Source of the DNA: Methylobacterium sp. Leaf465
GTDB lineage: Bacteria > Pseudomonadota > Alphaproteobacteria > Rhizobiales > Beijerinckiaceae
DNA length: 64,000 nucleotides
Direction of reading: 5' to 3'
Assembly: GCF_001424705.1 (NCBI RefSeq)
Contig: NZ_LMRA01000034.1
Location: 181,224-245,223 of the forward strand
Of this stretch, positions 17,366-26,471 are shown piece after piece; the stretch's first letter is position 1, and each line of letters opens with the position of its first letter. A model generated the notes under the pieces. The model did not search any database. It saw only the letters and a program-made list of their open reading frames with translations, and was not told the origin of the DNA. The position numbers were made by a program, and so were the translations under genes.

Positions 17366-18049
17366 ATGGCATCCCAGAAGAACGCGCTCATCGTCGGGGC
17401 CTCGCGCGGCCTCGGGCTCGGCCTCGTCGAGACCTTCCTCCAACGCGGGTGGCGGGTGACCGCGACGCAGCGCTCGGCCTCCCCGGGCCTCGCCGCGCTG
17501 GCCTCCGAGGCCCTCACGGTCGAGACGGCCGACATCGACGACGATCGCGCGGTGTCCACCCTGCACGACCGCCTGGCGGGCCAGAGCTTCGACCTGATCT
17601 TCGTGGTGGCGGGCGTGGCGACTCAGGCCCACGAGCCGCTGCACCTGGTGCCACGCGACGTCGCCGCCCAGGTCTACCTGACCAATGCGATCAGCCCGGT
17701 GCGTTTCGCCGAGGCCTTCCTTGACCGGCTGGCGCCGAAGGGCCTCGTCGCCTTCATGAGCTCGATCCTCGGCAGCGTCGGCCTCAACGAATCCGGCGGC
17801 TGGGAGAACTACCGGGCGAGCAAGGCCGCCCTCAACACCCTGGTGCGCAGCTTCGAGATCCGCCACCGGGAGGCCGGCTTCGGCGTGCTGCTGCTGCATC
17901 CGGGCTGGGTCCGCACCGAGATGGGCGGGGCCGATGCCGACATCGACGTCGCCACCAGCGTCACCGGCATGGCCGACGTGATCGCGGCCCGGCTCGGACA
18001 GAGCGGTACGGCCTATCTCGACTACACCGGCAAGACTTTGGACTGGTAG
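17366..18049 (+). CDS. Short-chain dehydrogenase/reductase
   Basis: A 227-residue classical-type SDR oxidoreductase. It has the N-terminal Rossmann motif IVGASRGLGLG, an Asp pair after strand 3 (TADIDDD), the catalytic Ser region MSSILGSVG and the YxxxK motif (NYRASKAAL). The C-terminus matches the C-factor/sniffer-like SDRs that lack a long substrate-binding extension. NADP preference and substrate cannot be deduced. The start ATG at 17366 begins the fold; the open frame upstream is a shadow over pyrE and the MgtC gene. Confidence 0.88.
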   Translation: MASQKNALIVGASRGLGLGLVETFLQRGWRVTATQRSASPGLAALASEALTVETADIDDDRAVSTLHDRLAGQSFDLIFVVAGVATQAHEPLHLVPRDVAAQVYLTNAISPVRFAEAFLDRLAPKGLVAFMSSILGSVGLNESGGWENYRASKAALNTLVRSFEIRHREAGFGVLLLHPGWVRTEMGGADADIDVATSVTGMADVIAARLGQSGTAYLDYTGKTLDW

Positions 18050-18084
18050 GGTCCCCTGGACTGGTCGAGCGGCGAAAGACCCGG

Positions 18085-18105
18085 GGGCCGGCGGAAAGCC
18101 GGCCC
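18085..18105. terminator. Hairpin between convergent genes
   Basis: GGGCCGGC-GGAAA-GCCGGCCC: an 8-bp perfect GC stem with a 5-nt loop, 36 nt after the SDR stop codon and just before the stop of the convergent gene at 18111. There is no T run on either strand, so efficiency as an intrinsic terminator is uncertain, but the position fits a bidirectional terminator. Confidence 0.5.
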
Positions 18106-18110
18106 TCCGG

Positions 18111-18491
18111 TCAGGGGCGCCCGATCGGCGGTCGCCCGCGCCGCTCGACCACCACCGGCGGCCGGGTCCGGCGCTCGACGATGACGGTGCGCGGTGCCCG
18201 GCTCGGGCTGGCGGCGGTGAAGATGCGCTCCGGCATCCGCTCGGAGATCCGATCGGGCTTGGCCTCGGACCGGACCTTGGCGGCGGCGACCACGTGCTCG
18301 CGCACCGCCTCCGGCGGCAGGCCAATGAGGCCGGCGGCGATCTCCACCTGCTGCTCGATGTCGTCGGCGAGGTCCTGGGCCGCGGCGACGGCCTCCGGGA
18401 TTGTCGGCGGCTCGCGCCGCACGCGGATCGGCGGGAGATCCTGGAAGGACTTCGAGGGCTTCTTCACGGCGCGACTCGCTTGGGGCATCAC
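18111..18491 (-). CDS. Conserved-looking hypothetical protein
   Basis: A 126-residue protein that I cannot assign. It has a helical middle (EAVAAAQDLADDIEQQVEIAAGLIGLPPEAVREHVVAAAKV) and a basic C-terminal tail with repeated RRTRPPVVVERRGRPP motifs, which could bind nucleic acid or be disordered. It has no signal peptide or membrane helix. Two adjacent ATG codons (18491 and 18488) are possible starts. It is convergent with the SDR gene. Upstream, 18518-18530 holds a small palindrome, TGTGCA-G-TGCACA, that could be its operator. Confidence 0.6.
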   Translation of the reverse strand: MMPQASRAVKKPSKSFQDLPPIRVRREPPTIPEAVAAAQDLADDIEQQVEIAAGLIGLPPEAVREHVVAAAKVRSEAKPDRISERMPERIFTAASPSRAPRTVIVERRTRPPVVVERRGRPPIGRP

Positions 18492-18750
18492 CGGACCATA
18501 CGCGCGATCTTAGCGTTTGTGCAGTGCACACATGCGGGGCGAGCCGCGCGTCCGATGCATCGCGGGGGCGTGATGGATTTTCGATCAGCGCCTTCGGCGA
18601 GCCGTTGAAGGGATCTACCTGGACGAGAAGCGCCCTGCCGGCCGAATGGGCAGGGCCAAGCGTCGAAATGCCGCGTGCCCTCGGGACACGTCCGGGCTGT
18701 TGCGATGCGGTCGGCGAGCGTCGATAGTCGGGGCCATGAGGGTGGGGGCT

Positions 18751-19623
18751 ATGGCGGATTCTCTGTTCGATCTCTCCGACGCGCGTCTCGTTCCGGCCCG
18801 GCCCGAGATCGCCGATGTGCGCCTGCGCGGCCATGTGGCGGCCGAACGCTACGTCGTGGGCGAGGCCCGCGCGGTGGTCGTACCCTCGGCCCCCTTGCGC
18901 CGGACGCCCCGCTTCGATGCCGGTCTCGAGACCGAGGCGGTGATGGGGGACGCGGTGACCGCCTACGGCGCCGAGGAGGGCTTCGTCTTCGTCCAGTTCG
19001 CCCATGACGGCTATGTGGGCTACCTCCCCGAGGCGGCCCTCGGCCCCGCGCAGGCGCCGACGCACCGCATCACCGCCCTGCGCAGCTTCCTCTATCCGGG
19101 CCCCGACCTGAAGCAGCCCGCCAGCGGCTGGCTGACCCTGGGCGCCCGCCTCCGACCGACGGAGACCCGGGGCGACTATCTCCGGATCGCGAGTGGCTAC
19201 GTCTTTGCCGGCCACTGCGCGCGCCTCGACGCCGTCGAACCCGATTACGCCGCCACCGCCGAACGCCTCGTCGGCACGCCCTATCTCTGGGGTGGGCGCA
19301 CCAGTCTCGGCCTCGACTGCTCGGGCCTCGTCCAGCTCTGCCTCGCGCAGGCCGGGATCCTGGCGCCGCGGGACGCCGACCAGCAGGAGCGCGGGCTCGG
19401 CGAGGCCCTGCCCCCGGACTTCGAGGGTCTGCGGCGCGGCGATCTCGTGTTCTGGCGCGGCCATGTCGGGCTGATGCTCGACGCCGCCCGCCTCATCCAC
19501 GCCAACGGCCACCACATGGCGGTGGCGGTGGAGCCCCTCGCCGAGGCCGTCGCCCGCATCCGGGAGAAGAGCTACGGCCCAGTGACGTCGCTCCGGCGTC
19601 TTACGCCTTCAGCCGCATCTTGA
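18751..19623 (+). CDS. NlpC/P60-family cell-wall hydrolase
   Basis: A 290-residue C40 peptidase. The N-terminal ~150 residues resemble paired SH3-like domains (VVVPSAPLRRTPRF..., GYVGYLPEAALG), and the C-terminal half is NlpC/P60 with the catalytic Cys in GLDCSGLVQ, the His in GHVGLML and a second His in IHANGHH. Enzymes of this build cleave gamma-D-Glu-diamino-acid bonds in peptidoglycan stem peptides. No signal peptide is seen, so it may be cytoplasmic and act in muropeptide recycling. ATG 18751 has a purine-rich stretch just upstream; 18736 is an alternative. Its end overlaps the convergent phosphatase gene by 23 nt. Confidence 0.88.
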   Translation: MADSLFDLSDARLVPARPEIADVRLRGHVAAERYVVGEARAVVVPSAPLRRTPRFDAGLETEAVMGDAVTAYGAEEGFVFVQFAHDGYVGYLPEAALGPAQAPTHRITALRSFLYPGPDLKQPASGWLTLGARLRPTETRGDYLRIASGYVFAGHCARLDAVEPDYAATAERLVGTPYLWGGRTSLGLDCSGLVQLCLAQAGILAPRDADQQERGLGEALPPDFEGLRRGDLVFWRGHVGLMLDAARLIHANGHHMAVAVEPLAEAVARIREKSYGPVTSLRRLTPSAAS

Positions 19624-20062
19624 TCCGGTAGACCAGACCGTCGCGGACGTCGCGGTAGGCGTCGAGGCGCTGCTCGCGGGTGCCGTCCTGGATGTGGGTC
19701 GGGTCGGGGGTCGGCCAGTACTCGACCTCGACCGCGTTGGTGCGGGTCAGCTCCAGGGCGGCGTGGTGGGCTTCGGGCGCCAGGGTGACGATGAGGTCGA
19801 AGTTCAGGCCCTCCCACTCCTCGAGCTGGGCCAGGGTGCGCGGCTTGTGGCGCGTCGCGTCGATGCCGATCTCGTCGAGGGCCGCCACCATGAACGGGTC
19901 GGCGGGCTCGCCGGAGCGGACGCCGGCCGACTGCACGTAGATCGACTTGCCGAAGTAGTGGCGCGCGATGGCCTCCGCCGCGAGCGAGCGCACGGCGTTG
20001 AAGTTGCACATGAACAGGGCCGACTGCACGCGCGTCTTCTTCGGGCCGGTCGCGTCCGCCAT
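19601..20062 (-). CDS. Low-molecular-weight protein-tyrosine-phosphatase-like protein
   Basis: A 153-residue protein of the low-molecular-weight phosphatase/arsenate-reductase fold. The P-loop CNFNAVRS fits CX5R(S/T), and a late DP motif (TPDPTH) supplies the likely general acid. It is the last gene of the DUF2948-hisD-UPF0262 operon, an order often kept in Hyphomicrobiales. Whether it dephosphorylates proteins or reduces arsenate is not clear; no ars gene lies nearby. Confidence 0.82.
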   Translation of the reverse strand: MADATGPKKTRVQSALFMCNFNAVRSLAAEAIARHYFGKSIYVQSAGVRSGEPADPFMVAALDEIGIDATRHKPRTLAQLEEWEGLNFDLIVTLAPEAHHAALELTRTNAVEVEYWPTPDPTHIQDGTREQRLDAYRDVRDGLVYRIKMRLKA

Positions 20063-20104
20063 CCGGTCTTCTTCTCAGCCTCGCGCTTCGAGTGGGGTCG
20101 CGGC

Positions 20105-20677
20105 TCAGGCCTTCCAGTGCAAGGCGAAGACCAGAGTGAAGAGGCGGCGCGCGGTGTCGTGGTCGAGGTCGACCTTGCCCTCGAGGCGCTGGCGCAGCAG
20201 GTCGGACGCCTCGTTGTGCAGGCCGCGCCGGCCCATGTCGATCGCCTCGATCTGGGTCGGCGAGGCGGTGCGGATGGCGTTGTAGTAGCTCTCGCAGATC
20301 ATCTCGTAGTCGCGGATCACCCGGCGGAACGGGGTCAGCGACAGGAGGTGGGTCATCACCGGGTCGCCGTCCGCGCGCTTGATGACGAGGGCGAGCTTGC
20401 TTTCCACGAGCCCGAGCGTGAGGGCGTAGGGCCCCTCGCGGCCGGGGACCGTGAAGCTGTTGTCCTCCAGGATGTCGAAGATCGCGATGGCGCGCTCGTG
20501 CTCCTGGTCCGGGTTGCCCCGCCCGATCGACTCCTCGTCGAGGGTCACCACCGCGAGGCGATGCGGCGACTTCGCCTCCCCCGCCTTCGCCTCCGCCGCC
20601 TTCACGTCCGCCGCCTTGGCGTCCGCCACCTCGGCGTCCCGGGATTTCGCTTCGCTCGAATTGGCCGCGCCGGACAT
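20105..20677 (-). CDS. UPF0262 family protein
   Basis: A 190-residue protein whose C-terminal ~150 residues (from [37 protein letters not shown] to HWKA) match the alphaproteobacterial UPF0262 family of unknown function. The first ~37 residues are an unusual Ala/Lys/Glu-rich extension built from short AKAAD/AKAGE units, probably a flexible helix. It starts 7 nt after hisD and ends 42 nt before the phosphatase gene, so all are likely co-transcribed. Confidence 0.85.
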   Translation of the reverse strand: MSGAANSSEAKSRDAEVADAKAADVKAAEAKAGEAKSPHRLAVVTLDEESIGRGNPDQEHERAIAIFDILEDNSFTVPGREGPYALTLGLVESKLALVIKRADGDPVMTHLLSLTPFRRVIRDYEMICESYYNAIRTASPTQIEAIDMGRRGLHNEASDLLRQRLEGKVDLDHDTARRLFTLVFALHWKA

Positions 20678-20684
20678 CAGGCCC

Positions 20685-21980
20685 TCACAGGTTCAGGCGG
20701 ATCGCCACCGAGCGGGCGTGGCCTTCCAGGCCCTCCGACCGTCCGAGGGCGATGGCCGCGGGGCCCAGCGCCCGGAGGGCCGCCGGGTCGCAGCGCAGGA
20801 TCGTGGTGCGCTTCATGAAATCGAGCACGCCGAGCCCGGAGGAGAACCGCGCCGAGCGGGCGGTGGGCAGGACGTGGTTGGGGCCGCCGACATAGTCGCC
20901 GATGGCCTCCGGCGTGTGCGAGCCGAGGAAGATCGCGCCGGCGTTGCGGACCTTGGCGGCGAGCCCCTCGGCGTCCCGCGTCTCGATCTCCAGGTGCTCG
21001 GGGGCGAGGCGATCCACCAGCGGCACCGCCTCGTCGAAGTCCCGCACCACCACGATGGCGCCGTAGTCGCGCCAGCTCGCCCGGGCGATGTCGGCCCGCG
21101 GCAGGGTGCCGAGCGCCCGTTCCACCGCCTCGGCCACGTCGCCGGCCAGCGCTTCGGAATCCGTGATCAGGATGGATTGGGCCGCCGTGTCGTGCTCGGC
21201 CTGGGCCAGGAGGTCCGCCGCCACCCAGTCGGGATTGGCATGGGCGTCGGCCAGGATCAGCACCTCGGAGGGGCCGGCGATCATGTCGATGCCGACCTGC
21301 CCGAACACCCGGCGCTTGGCCGCGGCCACCCAGGCGTTGCCGGGCCCGACGATCTTGGCCACCGGTGCGATCGTCTCGGTGCCGTAGGCCAGCGCCGCCA
21401 CCGCCTGGGCGCCGCCCACCCGGTAGACCTCGTCGACGCCGGCGAGCTGCGCGGCGGCGAGCACCAGCGGGTTCATCGTGCCTTCCGGCATCGGCACCAC
21501 CATGACGACGCGCGGCACCCCGGCGACGCGGGCCGGAATGGCGTTCATGAGCACCGAGGAGGGATAGCTCGCGGTGCCGCCGGGTACGTAGAGGCCGACG
21601 GATTCCAGCGCCGTCCAGCGCCAGCCGGCGGTGACCCCCAGGCTGTCGGTGGCGCTGTGGTCGGCGGGCACCTGGGCGGCGTGGAACGCCTCGATCCGGG
21701 CGGCGGCGAAGCGCAGGGCCTCCAGGGCGTCGGGCGGGCAGGCCGCGACGGCGGCCTCGATCTCGGCCGGGGTGACGCGCAGCGACGCGACGGTGAAATC
21801 CTCGCCGAGCCGGTCGAAGCGGCGGGTGTAGTCGACCAGCGCCGCGTCGCCGCCCGCGACCACGCCCGCGATGATGCCGCGCACGGTCTCGTCGACATCC
21901 TCGGAGATCTCACGCTTGACGCTGAGCAGGCGCGCGAAGGCTTCGGCGAAGTCTTCGTCGCGGGAATCGAGGCGGACCAT
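20685..21980 (-). CDS. hisD: Histidinol dehydrogenase
   Basis: A 431-residue enzyme that oxidises L-histidinol to histidine in two NAD-dependent steps, the last in histidine synthesis. Clear signatures are [62 protein letters not shown] and the GPNHVLPT region that holds zinc ligands. It begins at a TGATG overlap with the DUF2948 gene, so translation is coupled. Other his genes are not adjacent, the usual dispersed arrangement in this order. Confidence 0.97.
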   Translation of the reverse strand: MVRLDSRDEDFAEAFARLLSVKREISEDVDETVRGIIAGVVAGGDAALVDYTRRFDRLGEDFTVASLRVTPAEIEAAVAACPPDALEALRFAAARIEAFHAAQVPADHSATDSLGVTAGWRWTALESVGLYVPGGTASYPSSVLMNAIPARVAGVPRVVMVVPMPEGTMNPLVLAAAQLAGVDEVYRVGGAQAVAALAYGTETIAPVAKIVGPGNAWVAAAKRRVFGQVGIDMIAGPSEVLILADAHANPDWVAADLLAQAEHDTAAQSILITDSEALAGDVAEAVERALGTLPRADIARASWRDYGAIVVVRDFDEAVPLVDRLAPEHLEIETRDAEGLAAKVRNAGAIFLGSHTPEAIGDYVGGPNHVLPTARSARFSSGLGVLDFMKRTTILRCDPAALRALGPAAIALGRSEGLEGHARSVAIRLNL

Positions 21981-22459
21981 CAGGTGTTTCCTTCTCGGGC
22001 GTCGCCCGCGATGGCGGCGCGCCCGGCGACCACGGCCTCGTGGTCGGGGCGCCCCTCGACCTCCCAGACCGGGCCGAGATCCTTCAACTGGACCTCGATG
22101 CATTCGAGTTCGAGCTGGATCGCCGCGCCGCCGGCGAAGACCAGGGTGGCGATGCCGGACGGCGCCTCGGTCGGCGCGAAGGTGACGGCGAGGAGTTCGA
22201 GGGGCGTCTCGGCATCCGCGCCGGGCGTGATGCCGCGCGTGCGCACCTTCAGCACCCGTTCGAAATGGATGCCCGTCAGGCGCCGGCGCGGCGGCGCACC
22301 GTCCTCCGCCGACCAGTCGAAGCGGCGCGCCACCAGGACGAACCGATGCTGCGCGCCCAGATAGGCGAGGTCGCTCCCCTTCAGGATCGCGTCCTGCAGG
22401 TGGGCGGAGATGACGCCCAGATCTTCGGCGTCGAGGGCGGCGAGCCTGAGAAGCTCCAT
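21980..22459 (-). CDS. DUF2948 family protein
   Basis: A 159-residue protein starting MELLRLAALDAEDLGVISAHLQDAILKGSDLAYL, which matches DUF2948, a family of unknown function nearly always found directly upstream of hisD in alphaproteobacteria. It is predicted to be soluble, with an alternating strand pattern and an acidic central part. The stop overlaps the hisD start by one base. It is the first gene of the operon; its promoter should lie between 22460 and the divergent glycosyltransferase start at 22658. Confidence 0.82.
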   Translation of the reverse strand: MELLRLAALDAEDLGVISAHLQDAILKGSDLAYLGAQHRFVLVARRFDWSAEDGAPPRRRLTGIHFERVLKVRTRGITPGADAETPLELLAVTFAPTEAPSGIATLVFAGGAAIQLELECIEVQLKDLGPVWEVEGRPDHEAVVAGRAAIAGDAREGNT

Positions 22460-22657
22460 GATCGGATGTCGCGCTCTTGTCGGCGGGCCGGCCCGGTGCG
22501 GGCTCGGCCGTTCGCGGTATGGGAGCCGTAGGTAGCGAGGGGACCCGCCCACGGCAACAGGCGGGGGCGAACTCCGCCATTGTCCCGCTTGCCGGACCTG
22601 TTAGGGACGCGTCGCTGCGCCGGCTCCGTGTCGGCACCGGCGAACGGAGTTCGCACC

Positions 22658-23845
22658 GTGTCTCTTCCCCCTCTCACCGAAGCCGCCGGCTCCCCGGGCC
22701 AAGCCGAGTCCCCGGGCCAAGCCGAGTCCCCGGGCCAAGCCGAGACCTCGGCCAGATCCACCGGTCCCGCCCTGGCCGCGCCCGGCGCGGTCGTCGCCAT
22801 CCCGGTGCGCAACGAGGCCGAGCGCATCGCGGCCTGCCTGCGCGCGATCGACGCCCAGACGGGGATCCCGCCAGGGAGTCTCGGCGTCGTGCTGTTTCTC
22901 AACAACTGCACCGACGCCACCGAGGCGATCGTGGCCGATCTCGCGCCGCGGATGTCGGTGCCGGTCCGGGTCACCCACGTCACGTATGCCGGCGCCCATG
23001 CGGGCTGGGCCCGGCGCGAGGCGATGAACCGGGCGGCCGACTGGCTCGGCGGGGACGGCATGATCCTCTCGACCGACGCCGACAGCCGGGTTCCGTCGGA
23101 CTGGGTCGCACGCAACCGGGCCGCCCTCGACCGGGGCGCCGACGCGGTGGCCGGCCGCATCGCGCTCGATTCGGACGAGCGCGCCCTGCTGCCGCCCTCC
23201 CTGCACTGGCGCGGCGAGCGGGAGGACCTCTACAGCGATCTCCTCACCGAGGCGGAGGCGCGCATCGACCCCGATCCGCACGATCCCTGGCCCTGCCACC
23301 GCACCACCATCGGCGCCACCCTGAGCGTCAGCCTCGCGGCCTACCGGGCGGTGGGGGGCATGCCGGCGATCGCGCTCGGCGAAGACGGCGCGTTCGTGGC
23401 GCTGCTGCTCGCGCAGGGGCTGCATGTCCGGCACGACCCGGCCATCCTGGTCACGGTCTCGGGGCGCCTCGTGGGCCGGGCGCCAGGCGGCGTCGCCGAC
23501 ACCATCCGGGCGCGCTGCGAGAAGCCCGACAGCCTGTGCGACGCCCGCCTCGAACCGGTGCCGCGGGCGCTCTTCCGCTACGCCTGGCGGCGGCGCCTGC
23601 GCCGCCTGCACGCGGCGGGCCGGCTCGGTACCGAGCGTGGCTGGGCCCGGGCCCTGCGGATCACCGAGGCGGATGCCGTCCGCGTCGCGGCCCATCCCCT
23701 GGCGGGCCACGCGGTGGCCGAGGCCGAGCGCGCCAGTCCGCGCCTCGTCCACCGGCCGCTCGGGCCTCGGCAGCTGCCCGGCCAGATCCGGCTGGCCCGG
23801 GCGGTGCTCCCGGCGGTGCGCCTGGTCACCCGGTTCCTGGGCTGA
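22658..23845 (+). CDS. Family 2 glycosyltransferase
   Basis: A 395-residue enzyme with a GT-A fold: VVAIPVRNEAERIAACLRAID, FLNNCTDATEAI, and the metal-binding motif STDADSR. A Trp/His-rich middle and ALGEDGAFV follow. The donor and acceptor are unknown. GTG 22658 is preferred because GGAG lies 8 nt upstream; the frame is open to a TTG at 22580. Residues 12-29 are three copies of SPGQAE encoded by perfect 18-bp repeats. No membrane helix is obvious. It is divergent from the hisD operon and not in a polysaccharide cluster. Confidence 0.78.
   Translation: MSLPPLTEAAGSPGQAESPGQAESPGQAETSARSTGPALAAPGAVVAIPVRNEAERIAACLRAIDAQTGIPPGSLGVVLFLNNCTDATEAIVADLAPRMSVPVRVTHVTYAGAHAGWARREAMNRAADWLGGDGMILSTDADSRVPSDWVARNRAALDRGADAVAGRIALDSDERALLPPSLHWRGEREDLYSDLLTEAEARIDPDPHDPWPCHRTTIGATLSVSLAAYRAVGGMPAIALGEDGAFVALLLAQGLHVRHDPAILVTVSGRLVGRAPGGVADTIRARCEKPDSLCDARLEPVPRALFRYAWRRRLRRLHAAGRLGTERGWARALRITEADAVRVAAHPLAGHAVAEAERASPRLVHRPLGPRQLPGQIRLARAVLPAVRLVTRFLG
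22691..22744. repeat. Three perfect 18-bp tandem repeats inside a gene
   Basis: The unit TCCCCGGGCCAAGCCGAG occurs three times without a mismatch at 22691-22708, 22709-22726 and 22727-22744, giving SPGQAE three times near the N-terminus of the glycosyltransferase. Perfect in-frame repeats of this size can change copy number by slippage without breaking the frame. Confidence 0.9.
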
Positions 23846-23932
23846 GATGCGCCTCCCCGATCGCCGCATGCCCTCAGGGAGCGTTCAGCCCGGGGTCGCT
23901 AGATCGAGCGCCACTTCCGAGGGGATGCAGCC

Positions 23933-24280
23933 ATGACACGCAAGGCCATGACGTCAAAGACCATCAGGACCGCGATTCTCGCCCTCGCCACCGCGGCGAC
24001 GCTCGGCACCGGCCTCGGTGCTTTCGAAGCGCGGGCGCAGTATTACGGCGACGACGATCGTCCCCATCGCTTCGAGCGCCGCTACGACGAGGATCGCTAC
24101 GAGCGCCGGCGCTACGACGAGGACCGGTACGACCGGCGCCCCCATGGCTACGGCGGCGGATTCGGACGCCTCTGCCTGACCCAGCGTGGCAACTGCATCA
24201 CCCGCCCACAACCCTACGGCTCGCGCTGCGGCTGCGACATTCCCGGTTTCGGTCGCAAGCACGGCGAGATCGGCGGCTGA
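23933..24280 (+). CDS. Small secreted Tyr/Arg/Asp-rich protein
   Basis: A 115-residue protein with a signal peptide (IRTAILALATAATLGTGLGAFEARA). The mature part opens with charged Tyr-rich repeats (RRYDEDRYERRRYDEDRYDRR), followed by a Gly-rich stretch and four Cys in the last third (GRLCLTQRGNCITRPQ...SRCGCDIPGFG) that may form disulfides. I do not know its function; such proteins are common in the periplasm of this group. It is separated from convergent murA by a strong hairpin. Confidence 0.65.
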   Translation: MTRKAMTSKTIRTAILALATAATLGTGLGAFEARAQYYGDDDRPHRFERRYDEDRYERRRYDEDRYDRRPHGYGGGFGRLCLTQRGNCITRPQPYGSRCGCDIPGFGRKHGEIGG

Positions 24281-24283
24281 TCC

Positions 24284-24320
24284 GACCCACCCGCCGCCCG
24301 GAGCGGGCGGCGGGCGGGTC
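24284..24320. terminator. Bidirectional hairpin terminator
   Basis: A 17-bp stem, 24284-24300 pairing with 24304-24320 with one mismatch, closed by a 3-nt GAG loop. It begins 4 nt after the stop of the small secreted protein gene and ends 4 nt before the stop of convergent murA, so it can end both transcripts. It lacks a clear T run. Confidence 0.72.
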
Positions 24321-24323
24321 CCG

Positions 24324-25613
<1,290 letters not shown>

Positions 25614-25772
25614 CGTCTCTACAACCTTGCCTAAAATCTTGCCCGCCGGGGGCGCAGGCCGCGCCGCGGGCCGGAGAAATCGAACGTGAAACCTGGCGGG
25701 ACGCGAGCCGCCCCCGTGGAAACAGCACCGTTATAGCCAAGTTTTGTCGAAAAGGAGGTTCAGGGCGCCCGA

Positions 25773-25976
25773 TTAGGCTTCGCCGCCGGATCCGGGTGTT
25801 TCGTCGGGTCCGGAGCCGAGCGAACGCCCGCGCACCTGTGCCTTGCGACGGCGCAGGTTGTCGCGCAGGGCAGCCTTCAGGCGCTCGGCCCGCTGCTCGG
25901 CGGCGCTCTTGGGCGGCGCCTTGGCGGAGGTTTCGGGAGACCCCTTCCCGTCGGGTCCGGTCTCGTCGTCCGTCAT
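25773..25976 (-). CDS. Small charged hypothetical protein
   Basis: A 67-residue, highly charged protein ([50 protein letters not shown]...). The middle [24 protein letters not shown] matches a helix found in small conserved proteins encoded near murA in Hyphomicrobiales. No function is known to me. The ends look disordered. It lies 159 nt upstream of murA in the same direction. Confidence 0.65.
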   Translation of the reverse strand: MTDDETGPDGKGSPETSAKAPPKSAAEQRAERLKAALRDNLRRRKAQVRGRSLGSGPDETPGSGGEA

Positions 25977-26044
25977 GGCGCGGAAATCGGGTCAGGCTGG
26001 GATCGGTTGCGGCGGCGATCCGGTTTCAAGGCTCGCATGGTCCC

Positions 26045-26130
26045 GGCGCGTTCCATGGTCTCAATCGGGTTCCAGGGTCTTATCGGGTTCGAGATCTTGT
26101 CGGGTTCTAAGGTCTCGTCGGATTCATCTG
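26045..26130. repeat. Imperfect 17-18-bp tandem repeats
   Basis: Four to five degenerate units follow each other: about 26045-26063, 26064-26081 (ATCGGGTTCCAGGGTCTT), 26082-26098 (ATCGGGTTCGAGATCTT), 26099-26116 (GTCGGGTTCTAAGGTCTC) and a decayed one from 26117. The shared core is TCGGGTTC followed by an RGGTCT-like half. Irregular spacing (17 or 18) argues against a coding role. Confidence 0.7.
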
Positions 26131-26276
26131 GCGAAGGGTCGGGGCCGGCACGGCCCGCGCGACCCATCGTCGCCACGTCACCGTGTCGGCTTTGCAGGCC
26201 CTGGTCGATGGATGCAAAGCAGGAATGCGGATGTCGACTTGAACCAATTCCAAGTTCACCTGTATCGTCGCCATCG

Positions 26277-26308
26277 CGTCGGGGAAACCCGAACGTCGGG
26301 GAAACCCG
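26277..26308. repeat. Twin GAAA-tetraloop hairpins
   Basis: The 15-mer CGTCGGGGAAACCCG occurs twice, at 26277-26291 and 26294-26308, 2 nt apart. Each copy can fold as CGGG-GAAA-CCCG, a short stem with a GNRA tetraloop. They lie about 165-195 nt before the hemA start and could be part of its leader RNA. Confidence 0.6.
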
Positions 26309-26471
26309 CGTCAGGACGAGCATCGTCAGCAACTCCTTCACGGAGTCGGCGCCACGCTCGTCAACGAGACCGATTGCATCAAGGGCCCCCCGCACGAGGG
26401 TCCGCGTGGAAACGATCCCGCCAGAGGCCGCGATCCCACCGCCGGCCCCTCAGCCCAAGCGTGAAGGACGG

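Larger units (their letters stand above)
25977..26471. other. hemA upstream region
   Basis: 495 nt without a convincing gene. It contains the 17-18-bp repeat array (26045-26130), a weak dyad ACTTG-N9-CAAGT (26237-26255) and two copies of a small GAAA-loop hairpin (26277-26308). The part at about 26210-26280 is AT-richer than the rest and may hold the hemA promoter. I found no FNR-type TTGAT-N4-ATCAA site. Confidence 0.4.

Noticed and set aside
26081..26110. GGGTTCGAG sequence reminiscent of a tRNA T-loop
   Set aside because: It is part of the 17-18-bp repeat array; there is no acceptor stem or anticodon arm around it. No tRNA was found in the window.
26045..26130. Possible CRISPR array
   Set aside because: Units are short, degenerate and directly adjacent with no spacers, and no cas gene is present.
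25973..26395. 140-codon minus-strand ORF ending in an ATGA overlap with the 67-residue gene
   Set aside because: The overlap is suggestive, but the sequence is a patchwork translated across the degenerate repeats with no ordered segment or ribosome site.
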